Assembly: GCF_018070565.1 (NCBI RefSeq)
Contig: NZ_JAGPXL010000052.1
Span: 1-45,160, forward strand
Origin: Streptomyces sp. B93
GTDB taxonomy: Bacteria; Actinomycetota; Actinomycetes; Streptomycetales; Streptomycetaceae
DNA length: 45,160 nt
Reading direction: 5' to 3'
Under the pieces are notes generated by a model. It was not told where the DNA came from and did not search any database. It worked only from the letters and a program-made list of their open reading frames with translations. The position numbers and the translations under genes are program-made. Shown here in pieces: positions 24,366 through 31,460 of this stretch. Numbering within the stretch: the stretch's first letter is position 1; every line of letters begins with the position of its first letter.

Positions 24366-25366
24366 GGCTCGACGACCCCGGCCGCAGGCGCCGCTTCCCG
24401 CTCTCGCTGCGGCGCCGGCCCGTCCCCTGGGACCGGCAGCGTCCGACGTGGCGGGAGGCGAAGCCCGCCCTGATCGCCGAGGCGCTGAAGCGGTCCCAGG
24501 CACGGCCGTCCGGCAACTGGTACGTCGTGGGCGCCTCCCGGGACGTCGGCACGGAACGCCCGCTGGCGCTGACCGTCGCGGGCCAGGAGATCGTCGTCTG
24601 GCGGCGTGCCGACCGGCGGCTGGTGGCCGGGCCGGGGATCTGCCCGCATCTGGGGGCGCCGCTGCGGGACAGTCCGGTGCGCTGCGGCACGCTGGTGTGC
24701 CACTGGCACGGGCTGGCCCTGGACGGCGCGGCGGCCGCGGGCTGGGAGCCGCTGCCGGTGCACGACGACGGCGTACTGGTGTGGGTCCGGCTCGACGAGC
24801 CGGGCGGCGAGGCCCCGCTGGACGCGCCGGTGGTGCCGCCCCGCCCCACCGCTGGGCGGGCGCTGTCCGCCGTGTACGTCGGCATCGGCGTCTGCGAGCC
24901 CGAGGACGTGGTCGCCAACCGGCTGGACCCCTGGCACGGGGCCTGGTACCACCCGTACTCCTTCGTCGACCTGACCGTGACCGGGGCGGTGCGGGCACCG
25001 GAGGACGGGTTCACCGTGGACGTCTCCTTCAAGGTGGCGGGGCGCTTGGTGGTGCCGGTGCGGGCCGTCTTCACGGCTCCCGAGCCGCGTACGGTCGTCA
25101 TGCGCATCGTCGAGGGCGAGGGCGCCGGCTCCGTCGTCGAGACGCACGCCACGCCGCTGGGGGCGGACGAGCGGGGCCGCCCGCGCACGGCGGTCGTCGA
25201 GGCGGTGGTCGCGGCCTCCGGCAGGCCGGGGTTCGCCGTCGCCCGCCGGGCGGCGCCGCTGCTGCGGCCCCTGGTGCGGGCGGCGGCGGGGCGGCTGTGG
25301 CGGGACGACCTGGCGTACGCGGAACGGCGCTGGGAGCTGCGGTCCACCGGACGGTTTCCCGGCTGA
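24362..25366 (+). CDS. Rieske [2Fe-2S] non-heme iron oxygenase-like protein of the carotenoid operon
   Basis: The 334-residue protein has an N-terminal Rieske domain (about 50-145) with cluster ligands C94-x-H96 (ICPHLGAP) and C113-x2-H116 (LVCHWHG). Downstream, D189-x2-H192-x4-H197 (LDPWHGAWYH) fits the mononuclear iron site of Rieske oxygenases. This suggests a real oxygenase rather than a ferredoxin; the substrate would plausibly be a carotenoid. GTG 24362 overlaps the crtB stop by 4 bases. The position corresponds to that of crtV in other Streptomyces crtEIBV operons, but I cannot confirm that this protein is CrtV. A terminator follows 23 bases after the stop. Confidence 0.85.
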   Translation: MRLDDPGRRRRFPLSLRRRPVPWDRQRPTWREAKPALIAEALKRSQARPSGNWYVVGASRDVGTERPLALTVAGQEIVVWRRADRRLVAGPGICPHLGAPLRDSPVRCGTLVCHWHGLALDGAAAAGWEPLPVHDDGVLVWVRLDEPGGEAPLDAPVVPPRPTAGRALSAVYVGIGVCEPEDVVANRLDPWHGAWYHPYSFVDLTVTGAVRAPEDGFTVDVSFKVAGRLVVPVRAVFTAPEPRTVVMRIVEGEGAGSVVETHATPLGADERGRPRTAVVEAVVAASGRPGFAVARRAAPLLRPLVRAAAGRLWRDDLAYAERRWELRSTGRFPG

Positions 25367-25389
25367 CGGGACGCTTCCCCGACCACCAA

Positions 25390-25413
25390 GAAGGGCCGCT
25401 GACCGGGCCCTTC
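25390..25413 (+). terminator. Stem-loop ending the crtEIB-Rieske operon
   Basis: An 8-base-pair stem (GAAGGGCC at 25390-25397 with GGCCCTTC at 25406-25413) has an 8-base loop and lies 23 bases past the Rieske stop. It directly abuts the -10 of the next gene. Confidence 0.65.
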
Positions 25414-25414
25414 G

Positions 25415-25420
25415 TATCCT
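25415..25420 (+). promoter_or_regulatory. -10 element upstream of the pucR leader ORF
   Basis: TATCCT is followed by exactly 7 bases and ATG 25428, so the transcript probably begins at that ATG (leaderless). The -35 region falls inside the preceding terminator stem and is poor. Confidence 0.5.
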
Positions 25421-25427
25421 TGAGACC

Positions 25428-25463
25428 ATGCGTACCGCCCTCAGCCGCCGCGCGCCGGCATGA
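25428..25463 (+). CDS. 11-residue leader peptide overlapping the pucR start
   Basis: ATG 25428 opens an ORF encoding MRTALSRRAPA whose TGA (25461-25463) overlaps the regulator ATG at 25460 as ATGA. The ATG stands at the predicted transcription start. The regulator itself has no ribosome binding site, so termination-reinitiation from this short ORF is the simplest way to translate it. Confidence 0.5.
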   Translation: MRTALSRRAPA

Positions 25464-27094
25464 CCGGCTCCCCGGACGTCACCCTGCGGCAGATCCTCGA
25501 CCACGACGAGGACGGCGTCCTCGGGCTGCTGCTGGCCCCGGCCGGACAGGACGTCGCCGTCCACGGTGTGATCATCGGCGAGGAGGCGGCGGCGCGGCCG
25601 CACGAGGGGCGGATCGTGCTCGCCACCGGCCACGGGCCGGACGCGGTGGCCGCGGCGGAGGTCGTCCGGGAGGCGGGCCGCCGGGGCGCCGCCGCGGTCG
25701 TGCTGCGCAGTCACGGCCCGCGGTCGCTGCCCGCCGAGGTGTCGGCGGCGGCACGGGAGCACGGGGTCGCGCTGCTGGCGCGGGCCGAGTGGGCCGACTG
25801 GGGCGCCACAGCGGAGCTGCTGCGCGCGGCGACGGCGTTCGCGGCGGCCGGTACGGCGGACCCGCTCGCGCGGGACGCCCCGGGCGACGGGCTCGCGGCG
25901 CTGGCGGCGGAGGTCGCCCGGTCCTGCCGGGCGTCGATCACCGTGGAGGACACCCGGTTCCGGGTCCTGGCGCACTCGGCGACCAGCACGGACGCGGACG
26001 GTCTGCGGCAGTCCACCATCCTGGAGGGCAAGGTCCCCGACTGGCGGGTCGCCGAGCTGCGCCGCAGCGGTCTGCTGCGGGCACTGTGGAGTTCCCGTGA
26101 CGTGATCCACCGCCCGGCCGACGGCGACGACCCGGAGCGTCTGGTGGTCGCCGTCCGCAGCGGCGGCGAGATCCTCGGCTCGCTGTGGGCCGCCGCCGAC
26201 GGCCGGCGGCTGTCGCCGGACGCGCCGCGGGTGCTGCGCCGTGCGGCGGAGGCCGCCGTGCCCTATCTGTTGCAGCACCGGCTGCGGGCGGGCGTCGGCC
26301 GGGGCCGGGAGGAACACGCGCTACGGGAGCTGCTGCACGGTGACGGCGACCGGGGCACCCATGTGTGGTCGCTGGGCCTGGCACCCGGGATGCCGTGTGC
26401 CGTGCTCGTCGCCGAACGGGACCGTGCCGTTCACCCCGCCGCCGAACGCGCGCTCCAGGCGTTGTCGTTGCAGGCGCTGGCCCACCGTTCCACCGCGCGG
26501 GTGCTGCGGGAGAGCCATCGGCTGACGGTGCTGCTGCCGGTCCCCGACGGCGACGCCCGGGACGCGGTGCGGCTGGCCCGGGAACTCGACGCGCTGGCCG
26601 CCGGGCTGCCGGACGCGGCGGCGGTGTGGATCGGCGCCGGTCCACTGGTGCACTCCCCGCTGGACGCGGCCGACTCCCACGCGGGGGCGCTGCTGGTCGT
26701 ACGGGCCTTGCGGGACCGTGCGGCCCGGGCGGCTCCTGGGGAACGTCCCGTCCGGCACGCGGGGCCCGAGGAGGTGGCGCAGACCGTGGCCGTGCTGCGG
26801 GTGCTGGACGCCGTACGGCCGCTGTGGCGGGAGGCCGCCGGGCCGGTCGAGGAGATGATCGCGGCGGATCTGGCGACGGGGGGCGGCGAGCTGGTCCGCA
26901 CGCTGACGGCGTACTTCGACACCGGCGGTGACGTCCCGCGCGCCGCCGAGCGCCTGACACTGCACGCCAACACCCTGCGCTACCGGCTGCGGAGGGTCAG
27001 GGAACGGTACGGCATCGACCTCGACGACCCGGACACGCGGCTGGTGGTGACGCTGGCGGTACGGCTGGCGCGGGGCGGCCCGGGAGCGGATTGA
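25460..27094 (+). CDS. PucR-family transcriptional regulator
   Basis: This is a 544-residue regulator. The N-terminal PucR-type sensory domain (about 1-120, VTLRQILDHDEDGVLGLLLAP) is followed by a GAF-like middle, a GGDEF-like CdaR region and a C-terminal PucR helix-turn-helix (TLTAYFDTGGDVPRAAERL, then HANTLRYRLRRVRE). PucR/CdaR proteins usually control catabolic genes, often for purines, amines or amino acids. The decarboxylase-like gene 100 bases downstream is a candidate target. The start is set by the ATGA overlap with the leader ORF. Confidence 0.9.
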   Translation: MTGSPDVTLRQILDHDEDGVLGLLLAPAGQDVAVHGVIIGEEAAARPHEGRIVLATGHGPDAVAAAEVVREAGRRGAAAVVLRSHGPRSLPAEVSAAAREHGVALLARAEWADWGATAELLRAATAFAAAGTADPLARDAPGDGLAALAAEVARSCRASITVEDTRFRVLAHSATSTDADGLRQSTILEGKVPDWRVAELRRSGLLRALWSSRDVIHRPADGDDPERLVVAVRSGGEILGSLWAAADGRRLSPDAPRVLRRAAEAAVPYLLQHRLRAGVGRGREEHALRELLHGDGDRGTHVWSLGLAPGMPCAVLVAERDRAVHPAAERALQALSLQALAHRSTARVLRESHRLTVLLPVPDGDARDAVRLARELDALAAGLPDAAAVWIGAGPLVHSPLDAADSHAGALLVVRALRDRAARAAPGERPVRHAGPEEVAQTVAVLRVLDAVRPLWREAAGPVEEMIAADLATGGGELVRTLTAYFDTGGDVPRAAERLTLHANTLRYRLRRVRERYGIDLDDPDTRLVVTLAVRLARGGPGAD

Positions 27095-27107
27095 CCGGTT
27101 TTGGTCA
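27092..27107. promoter_or_regulatory. Inverted repeat TGACC-N6-GGTCA before the decarboxylase gene
   Basis: The arms at 27092-27096 and 27103-27107 overlap the end of pucR and lie 88 bases upstream of the decarboxylase start. TTGACC (27091-27096) also resembles a -35. It could be an operator for the adjacent PucR protein. The short arms leave chance possible. Confidence 0.4.
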
Positions 27108-27194
27108 GGGGTTGGTGGCACGGCACAAACAATCCCCGATGCTTCGTGCTGAGCCACGAAGACAGGGACGCCCTCCGGGACCGACGCTCGACCC

Positions 27195-28562
27195 GTGACC
27201 CTGACACCCTTCTCGACCCCGTCCCCCGCTCCCGTCGCGTCGGAACGCGTCAGGACCGTGCTGCCGCGGGCGCTGGAACTGGGCCTGCTGGGCCCGCACG
27301 AGCCGGTCGCCGGATTCCTGGACACCGACGGGATCCGTGCCTCGGTGGCGGACCTGCACTCGGCGTTCGGTGCCGTGCCCGACGTACTGCACACCTTCGC
27401 CGCCAAGGCGGCCTCGCTGGTGCCGGTGCTGCGGCTGCTCGCCGCGGCGGGCATGGGGTGCGAGGTGGCCAGCCCGGGTGAGCTGCGGCTGGCCCGCGAG
27501 GCCGGGTTCGCGCCCTCGCGGATCGTCCTCGACTCCCCCGCCAAGACCCGGCAGGAGATCGCCGAGGCGCTCGCGCTGGGCGTCGCGCTGAACGCCGACA
27601 ACCTCGACGAACTGGAGCGGATCGACGCGCTGCGCCCCGACGGCTGTGCCTCCGTGCTCGGGCTGCGGGTCAATCCGCAGGTCGGCGGGGGCGCCATCGG
27701 CGCGATGAGCACCGCGACCGCCACGTCCAAGTTCGGGGTGGCGCTGCGGGACGAGGGCGGGCGGGAGAGCGTGGTGGCGGCGTTCGCGCGGCGCCCGTGG
27801 CTGACCCGGCTGCACGCCCATGTCGGCTCCCAGGGCTGCCCGCTGGAGCTGATCGCGGAGGGCGTGGCGGAGACGTACCGGCTCGCGGAGGAGATCAACG
27901 AGGCCGTGGGGTGGCGCCAGATCACCAGTTTGGACATCGGCGGCGGGCTGCCGGTCAACTTCGCCGACGACGAGGTGCGTCCGACGTTCGAGGACTACAC
28001 CCGTGCGCTCACCGCCGCCGTGCCGGGGCTCTTCGACGGGCGGTACGGCCTGGTCACCGAGTTCGGCCGGTCACTGCTCGCCAAGAACGGGTTCATCGCG
28101 GCCCGCGTGGAGTACGCCAAGCGGGCCGGTGGGCGCCGGATCGCCGTGACCCACGCGGGCGCCCAGACGGCGACCCGGACCGTGCTGATGCCGGGCGCGT
28201 GGCCGCTGCGGGTGGACGCCTTCGACGCCGGGGGCCTGCCGAGGAGCGGCCCGGCCGTGGCCCAGGACATCGCCGGGCCCTGCTGCTTCGCCGGTGACAT
28301 GGTCGCGGAGGCGCGGGAACTCCCGCTCCTGACGGAGGGCGACTACGTCGTCCTGCACGACACGGGCGCCTACTACTTCTCCACCCCCTGGTCCTACAAC
28401 AGCCTCCCCCGCCCAGCCGTCCACGGCTTCACCACCACCCCCACCGGCACCCCCAGCTTCGCCCCGGTACGCCAAACCCAGACCCTCGACGAGATAGCCA
28501 GAGAAAGCGGCCTCCACCACGCCGACGGCCTCCTCACCCTGACGAACCAGAACCACCCGTGA
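27195..28562 (+). CDS. PLP-dependent decarboxylase of the DAP/ornithine/arginine class
   Basis: This 455-residue fold-type III (alanine racemase-like) PLP enzyme has the Schiff-base lysine K71 in HTFAAKA, a glycine-rich phosphate-binding loop SLDIGGGLPVNF, and the second-domain motifs GPCCFAGDMVAE (active-site Cys) and DTGAYYFSTPW. The family includes diaminopimelate, ornithine and carboxynorspermidine decarboxylases. It is unlikely to be the housekeeping lysA, because no lysine or threonine genes are near. GTG 27195 is the furthest sensible start but has no clear ribosome binding site. Regulation by the upstream PucR protein is inferred from position. Confidence 0.85.
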   Translation: MTLTPFSTPSPAPVASERVRTVLPRALELGLLGPHEPVAGFLDTDGIRASVADLHSAFGAVPDVLHTFAAKAASLVPVLRLLAAAGMGCEVASPGELRLAREAGFAPSRIVLDSPAKTRQEIAEALALGVALNADNLDELERIDALRPDGCASVLGLRVNPQVGGGAIGAMSTATATSKFGVALRDEGGRESVVAAFARRPWLTRLHAHVGSQGCPLELIAEGVAETYRLAEEINEAVGWRQITSLDIGGGLPVNFADDEVRPTFEDYTRALTAAVPGLFDGRYGLVTEFGRSLLAKNGFIAARVEYAKRAGGRRIAVTHAGAQTATRTVLMPGAWPLRVDAFDAGGLPRSGPAVAQDIAGPCCFAGDMVAEARELPLLTEGDYVVLHDTGAYYFSTPWSYNSLPRPAVHGFTTTPTGTPSFAPVRQTQTLDEIARESGLHHADGLLTLTNQNHP

Positions 28563-28582
28563 GCCGTACGCGGGCAGGGCAA

Positions 28583-28613
28583 GGCGCCCCGCGCCGTCGG
28601 GGGCGGGGGCGCC
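28583..28613. terminator. Bidirectional terminator between converging genes
   Basis: The arms GGCGCCCC (28583-28590) and GGGGCGCC (28606-28613) form an 8-base-pair stem with further internal GC pairing. It lies 20 bases past the decarboxylase stop and 9 before the stop of the converging small gene. Confidence 0.7.
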
Positions 28614-28622
28614 AGGGGGTGG

Positions 28623-28820
28623 TCAGTTGACGGTTTCGGCCTCCATGGCCTGTTGGAACCGGACCATGCACGGGGCACAGTGGCGGTCGGTCGAGTCGGC
28701 TGCGGCTCCCGGGGCGCCGCTGATCTGTGCACCGCACAGGGTTCTGGCGTCGTGGGGTGGCACCAGGTGCCATACCAGTTCACCGTCCGCGGTTCCGGGA
28801 CCTACGCGCATTTCGTACAC
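28623..28820 (-). CDS. Small Cys/His protein, possible zinc-binding
   Basis: This 65-residue protein has a likely metal-binding set: LVPPHDARTLCGAQ followed by DRHCAPCMVRFQQAME, giving one C and then an H-C-x2-C cluster. Proteins of this kind are widespread and uncharacterised in Streptomyces. GTG 28820 is chosen because AGGGGAG lies 4 bases upstream; an internal ATG is three codons later. It is a single gene, preceded by 138 bases to the response regulator. Confidence 0.75.
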   Translation of the reverse strand: MYEMRVGPGTADGELVWHLVPPHDARTLCGAQISGAPGAAADSTDRHCAPCMVRFQQAMEAETVN

Positions 28821-28958
28821 GGCACTCCCCTGTCTGCCGATTCGGTCAGTCACTGCCAGGGGACCCCACGGACGGCCGGGCTTCGCGTCGGGCGGGCCGT
28901 TCGGGGGACATCGCCGCACGGACGGGCCAGTTCCCGTTGCGGGAACCGGCCCGGTGTG

Positions 28959-29402
28959 TCAGGGCCGCGGCGGCTTCACCGCGATGTCGAGGTAGAAGGT
29001 GTCGATGCTGCGGACCGCCGCCTCGAACTCCTCCAGGTTGACCGGCTTGGTGACGTACGCGTTGGCGTGGTGCCGGTAGGCGCCGGAGACGTCGTCGGGC
29101 GCGGCGGACGTCGTCAGCACCACCACGGGGATGGTGCGCAGGTCGGCGTCCTCCTTGACGACGGCCAGGAACTCGCGTCCGTTCATCCGCGGCATGTTCA
29201 GGTCGAGCACGATCAGGTCGGGCCGGGGGTTGGCGGGTTCCCGCAGGTACTCCAGCGCCTCGACGCCGTCGGTGACCTGGGCCAGGTTGCGTGCGCCCCG
29301 GCCGGTGAGGGCGTCCTGGATCAGCATGGCGTCGGCGATGTCGTCCTCGACCAGCAGGACGTCGTAGGGGCGGGCGGTGGCGGGCGGCACGGTCATGGTC
29401 AT
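28959..29402 (-). CDS. Stand-alone response regulator (Rcp1-like)
   Basis: This 147-residue protein is a single receiver domain with no output domain. The acidic pocket (LLVEDDIADA), the phosphoacceptor D67 (LIVLDLNMPRMNG), the conserved Thr (VVLTTSA) and Lys (YVTKPVN) are present, and the sequence resembles phytochrome-associated Rcp1 regulators. ATG 29402 overlaps the upstream HTH stop as ATGA; ATG 29396 is an alternative. Such proteins act as phosphorelay intermediates or partner-binding switches. The divergent histidine kinase at 29895 is the obvious phosphodonor. Confidence 0.9.
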   Translation of the reverse strand: MTMTVPPATARPYDVLLVEDDIADAMLIQDALTGRGARNLAQVTDGVEALEYLREPANPRPDLIVLDLNMPRMNGREFLAVVKEDADLRTIPVVVLTTSAAPDDVSGAYRHHANAYVTKPVNLEEFEAAVRSIDTFYLDIAVKPPRP

Positions 29403-29737
29403 GTACTCCGGAGGGGGGCTGGGGAGGGGTGCCGGGATACGGCACGGGTCAGGCCGGGCCAGCGGCGGCGAGCGCCCTGACGCGTCATGCGTGCCGCCCG
29501 GCCGATCTCGGGATATCCGGCGCCCGCGACCGCGGCGGCATGGGCGGCGCCCTGCTCCAGGTCGTGTACGGCCTGTTCCACCTGGACGAGCACCGCCAGC
29601 CTGGCCAGCGCGCGCCGGCGCTCGTCCGGGGCCTCGTCGGAGGCGCCCGGCGGGCGGACGAGGTCGTGCACGAGCCGACGGGTCAGTTCCTCGACCGCGG
29701 CGATCACACGGTCGGTCATCTCCCCTTCAGTCGTCAT
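29399..29737 (-). CDS. Small helix-turn-helix protein coupled to the response regulator
   Basis: The 112-residue protein has an N-terminal helical region (DRVIAAVEELTRRLVHDLV) and a central HTH-like stretch (AGAGYPEIGRAARMTRQGAR) of the kind seen in small Streptomyces proteins. It may bind DNA or simply be helical. ATG 29737 is chosen with a modest GGTGG 8 bases upstream; ATG 29719, directly preceded by AGGGGAG, and ATG 29773 are alternatives. Its stop overlaps the response regulator start. Confidence 0.65.
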   Translation of the reverse strand: MTTEGEMTDRVIAAVEELTRRLVHDLVRPPGASDEAPDERRRALARLAVLVQVEQAVHDLEQGAAHAAAVAGAGYPEIGRAARMTRQGARRRWPGLTRAVSRHPSPAPLRST

Positions 29738-29777
29738 CCGCGGTTCCACCCCTTGAAGAAGATACGGGGGCATGCAT
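29727..29777 (-). CDS. Possible 16-residue leaderless upstream ORF
   Basis: TAGGGT at 29790-29785 is followed by exactly 7 bases and ATG 29777, which opens a 16-codon frame (MHAPVSSSRGGTADDD) ending at TGA 29729-29727. AGGGGAG and ATG 29719 of the HTH gene follow at once. The arrangement resembles the pucR leader but could be chance. Confidence 0.3.
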   Translation of the reverse strand: MHAPVSSSRGGTADDD

Positions 29778-29808
29778 GTACCTCACCCTAGGGGGCACCG
29801 TGATCCCT

Positions 29809-29824
29809 GACAACAGCCGTTGTC
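29809..29824. promoter_or_regulatory. Inverted repeat GACAAC-N4-GTTGTC between divergent signalling operons
   Basis: A perfect 6-base inverted repeat with a 4-base spacer sits in the 157 bases between the HTH/response regulator operon and the histidine kinase gene. It is a candidate operator for the adjacent HTH protein. Confidence 0.45.
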
Positions 29825-29894
29825 GGCGATCGATTACGGTGAGCCGGTCACCACCGACCACGGTGGCAACCGAAGCCCGAGGAGTGCACAGACC

Positions 29895-31460
29895 GTGACC
29901 AAGGAGCGTCCGAGCGGCCCACGGCCGCGAACGTCCCGCTGGACGACGCGGCGTTGGCTCCAGACCGGGGTCGCCATCACGCTGACCGTGCTGACCGTGC
30001 TGGGGTCGTTGGGGGCGTGGGCCATCGCACGCACCACGCAGGTGACGGACGACCTCGTCAACCACCGCTCCCCCGCACTCAACCAGGCCATCCGGCTGGA
30101 GTCGGCGCTGGTCAACCAGGAGACCGGGGTGCGGGGTTACGGGCTCAGCGGTGAGCGTTCCTTCCTCACCCCGTACACCCGGGGCCTGAGCGACGAGCGG
30201 GCCGCGACGGACCGTCTGACGGAGCTGGTGAGCGACGACGCCCGGGCACGCGCCGACCTCACCCTGGTGACCGGCCTCGCCGCCCGCTGGCAGGAGCGCC
30301 TGGCCCAGCCCGTCTCCGAGGCCCCTCCCGCCCAGGCGGTCGCCGTGGCCACCGCCCGCGCCGAGGAGAGCAAGGACACCTTCGACGCCCTGCGCCGGGC
30401 CATGACGCGGCAACAGGAACACCTCGCCGACGAACGCTCCGAGGCCCTCGCCGACCTGCGTCTGAGCACCCGGCTGCGCAATGTCAGCCTGGCGGTGATC
30501 GGGGCGGTGATCCTGCTGGTCGCGGCGCTGGTCTTCGAGGGCCTGCGACGCGGCGTCAGCACCCCGCTCACCCGGCTCCGGCTGGCCGCCCGCGAGGTGG
30601 CCGCGGGACGCTTCGGTCAGCCCATCGACGGCACCGGCCCCGCGGACCTGCGCCAACTCGCCTCCGACGTGGAGGCGATGCGCCGTCGCCTGGTCGAGGA
30701 GCTGGAGTACGCCGAGGAGTCCCGGCGGCTGCTGGACGAACAGGCCGAGGAACTGAAGCGCAGCAACACCGAACTGGAGCAGTTCGCCTACGTCGCCTCC
30801 CACGACCTCCAGGAACCGCTGCGCAAGGTGTCCAGCTTCACCCAGCTCCTCCAGCGGCGCTACGGCGGCCAGCTCGACGAACGCGCCGACCAGTACATCG
30901 ACTTCGCCGTCGACGGCGCCAACCGCATGCAGGTCCTCATCAACGACCTGCTGGCCTTCTCCCGCGTCGGCCGGGTACACAACGACCACACCGCCGTCGA
31001 CCTGGAGGAGGTGCTGCGCCGCACCGTGGACGCGTTGAGCGTGGTCATCGAGGAGAGCGGGGCCGAGATCGAGCACGATCCGCTGCCCACGGTCCTCGGC
31101 GACCCCACCCAACTCGGCATCCTCTTCCAGAACCTGCTGTCGAACTCCGTGAAGTTCCGCCACCCCGACCGGCCGCCGCGCGTCCGGGTGGGCGTGGCAC
31201 GCGACGGGGACGAGTGGAGGTTCACCGTCACCGACAACGGCATCGGCATCGCGCCGGAGTTCCGGGAGAAGGTGTTCGTGCTGTTCCAGCGGCTGCACAC
31301 CCGCGACACCTACCCGGGCACCGGCATCGGTCTGGCCATGTGCAAGAAGGTCGTCGAGTTCCACGGCGGCACGATCGCCGTCGATCCCGGCCACAGCCCG
31401 GGGACCCGGATCGCGTTCACCTTCCCGGCCGCGGACGTCAGAGCGGAGGACCCGTCGTGA
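29895..31460 (+). CDS. Sensor histidine kinase with CHASE3-like and HAMP domains
   Basis: This 521-residue membrane kinase has a first membrane helix at about 27-47, an extracytoplasmic helical CHASE3-like domain (VNQETGVRGYGLSGERSFL), a second helix at about 200-217, a HAMP linker and then a dimerisation domain. The phosphorylated His lies in AYVASHDLQEPLRKV near residue 304. An HATPase domain carries NLLSNSVKF, DNGIGIAPE and GTGIGLAMCKKVV. The SHDLQEPL form is typical of phytochrome-type kinases. GTG 29895 is chosen with GAGGAG 10 bases upstream. The stop overlaps the next gene by 4 bases. Confidence 0.92.
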   Translation: MTKERPSGPRPRTSRWTTRRWLQTGVAITLTVLTVLGSLGAWAIARTTQVTDDLVNHRSPALNQAIRLESALVNQETGVRGYGLSGERSFLTPYTRGLSDERAATDRLTELVSDDARARADLTLVTGLAARWQERLAQPVSEAPPAQAVAVATARAEESKDTFDALRRAMTRQQEHLADERSEALADLRLSTRLRNVSLAVIGAVILLVAALVFEGLRRGVSTPLTRLRLAAREVAAGRFGQPIDGTGPADLRQLASDVEAMRRRLVEELEYAEESRRLLDEQAEELKRSNTELEQFAYVASHDLQEPLRKVSSFTQLLQRRYGGQLDERADQYIDFAVDGANRMQVLINDLLAFSRVGRVHNDHTAVDLEEVLRRTVDALSVVIEESGAEIEHDPLPTVLGDPTQLGILFQNLLSNSVKFRHPDRPPRVRVGVARDGDEWRFTVTDNGIGIAPEFREKVFVLFQRLHTRDTYPGTGIGLAMCKKVVEFHGGTIAVDPGHSPGTRIAFTFPAADVRAEDPS

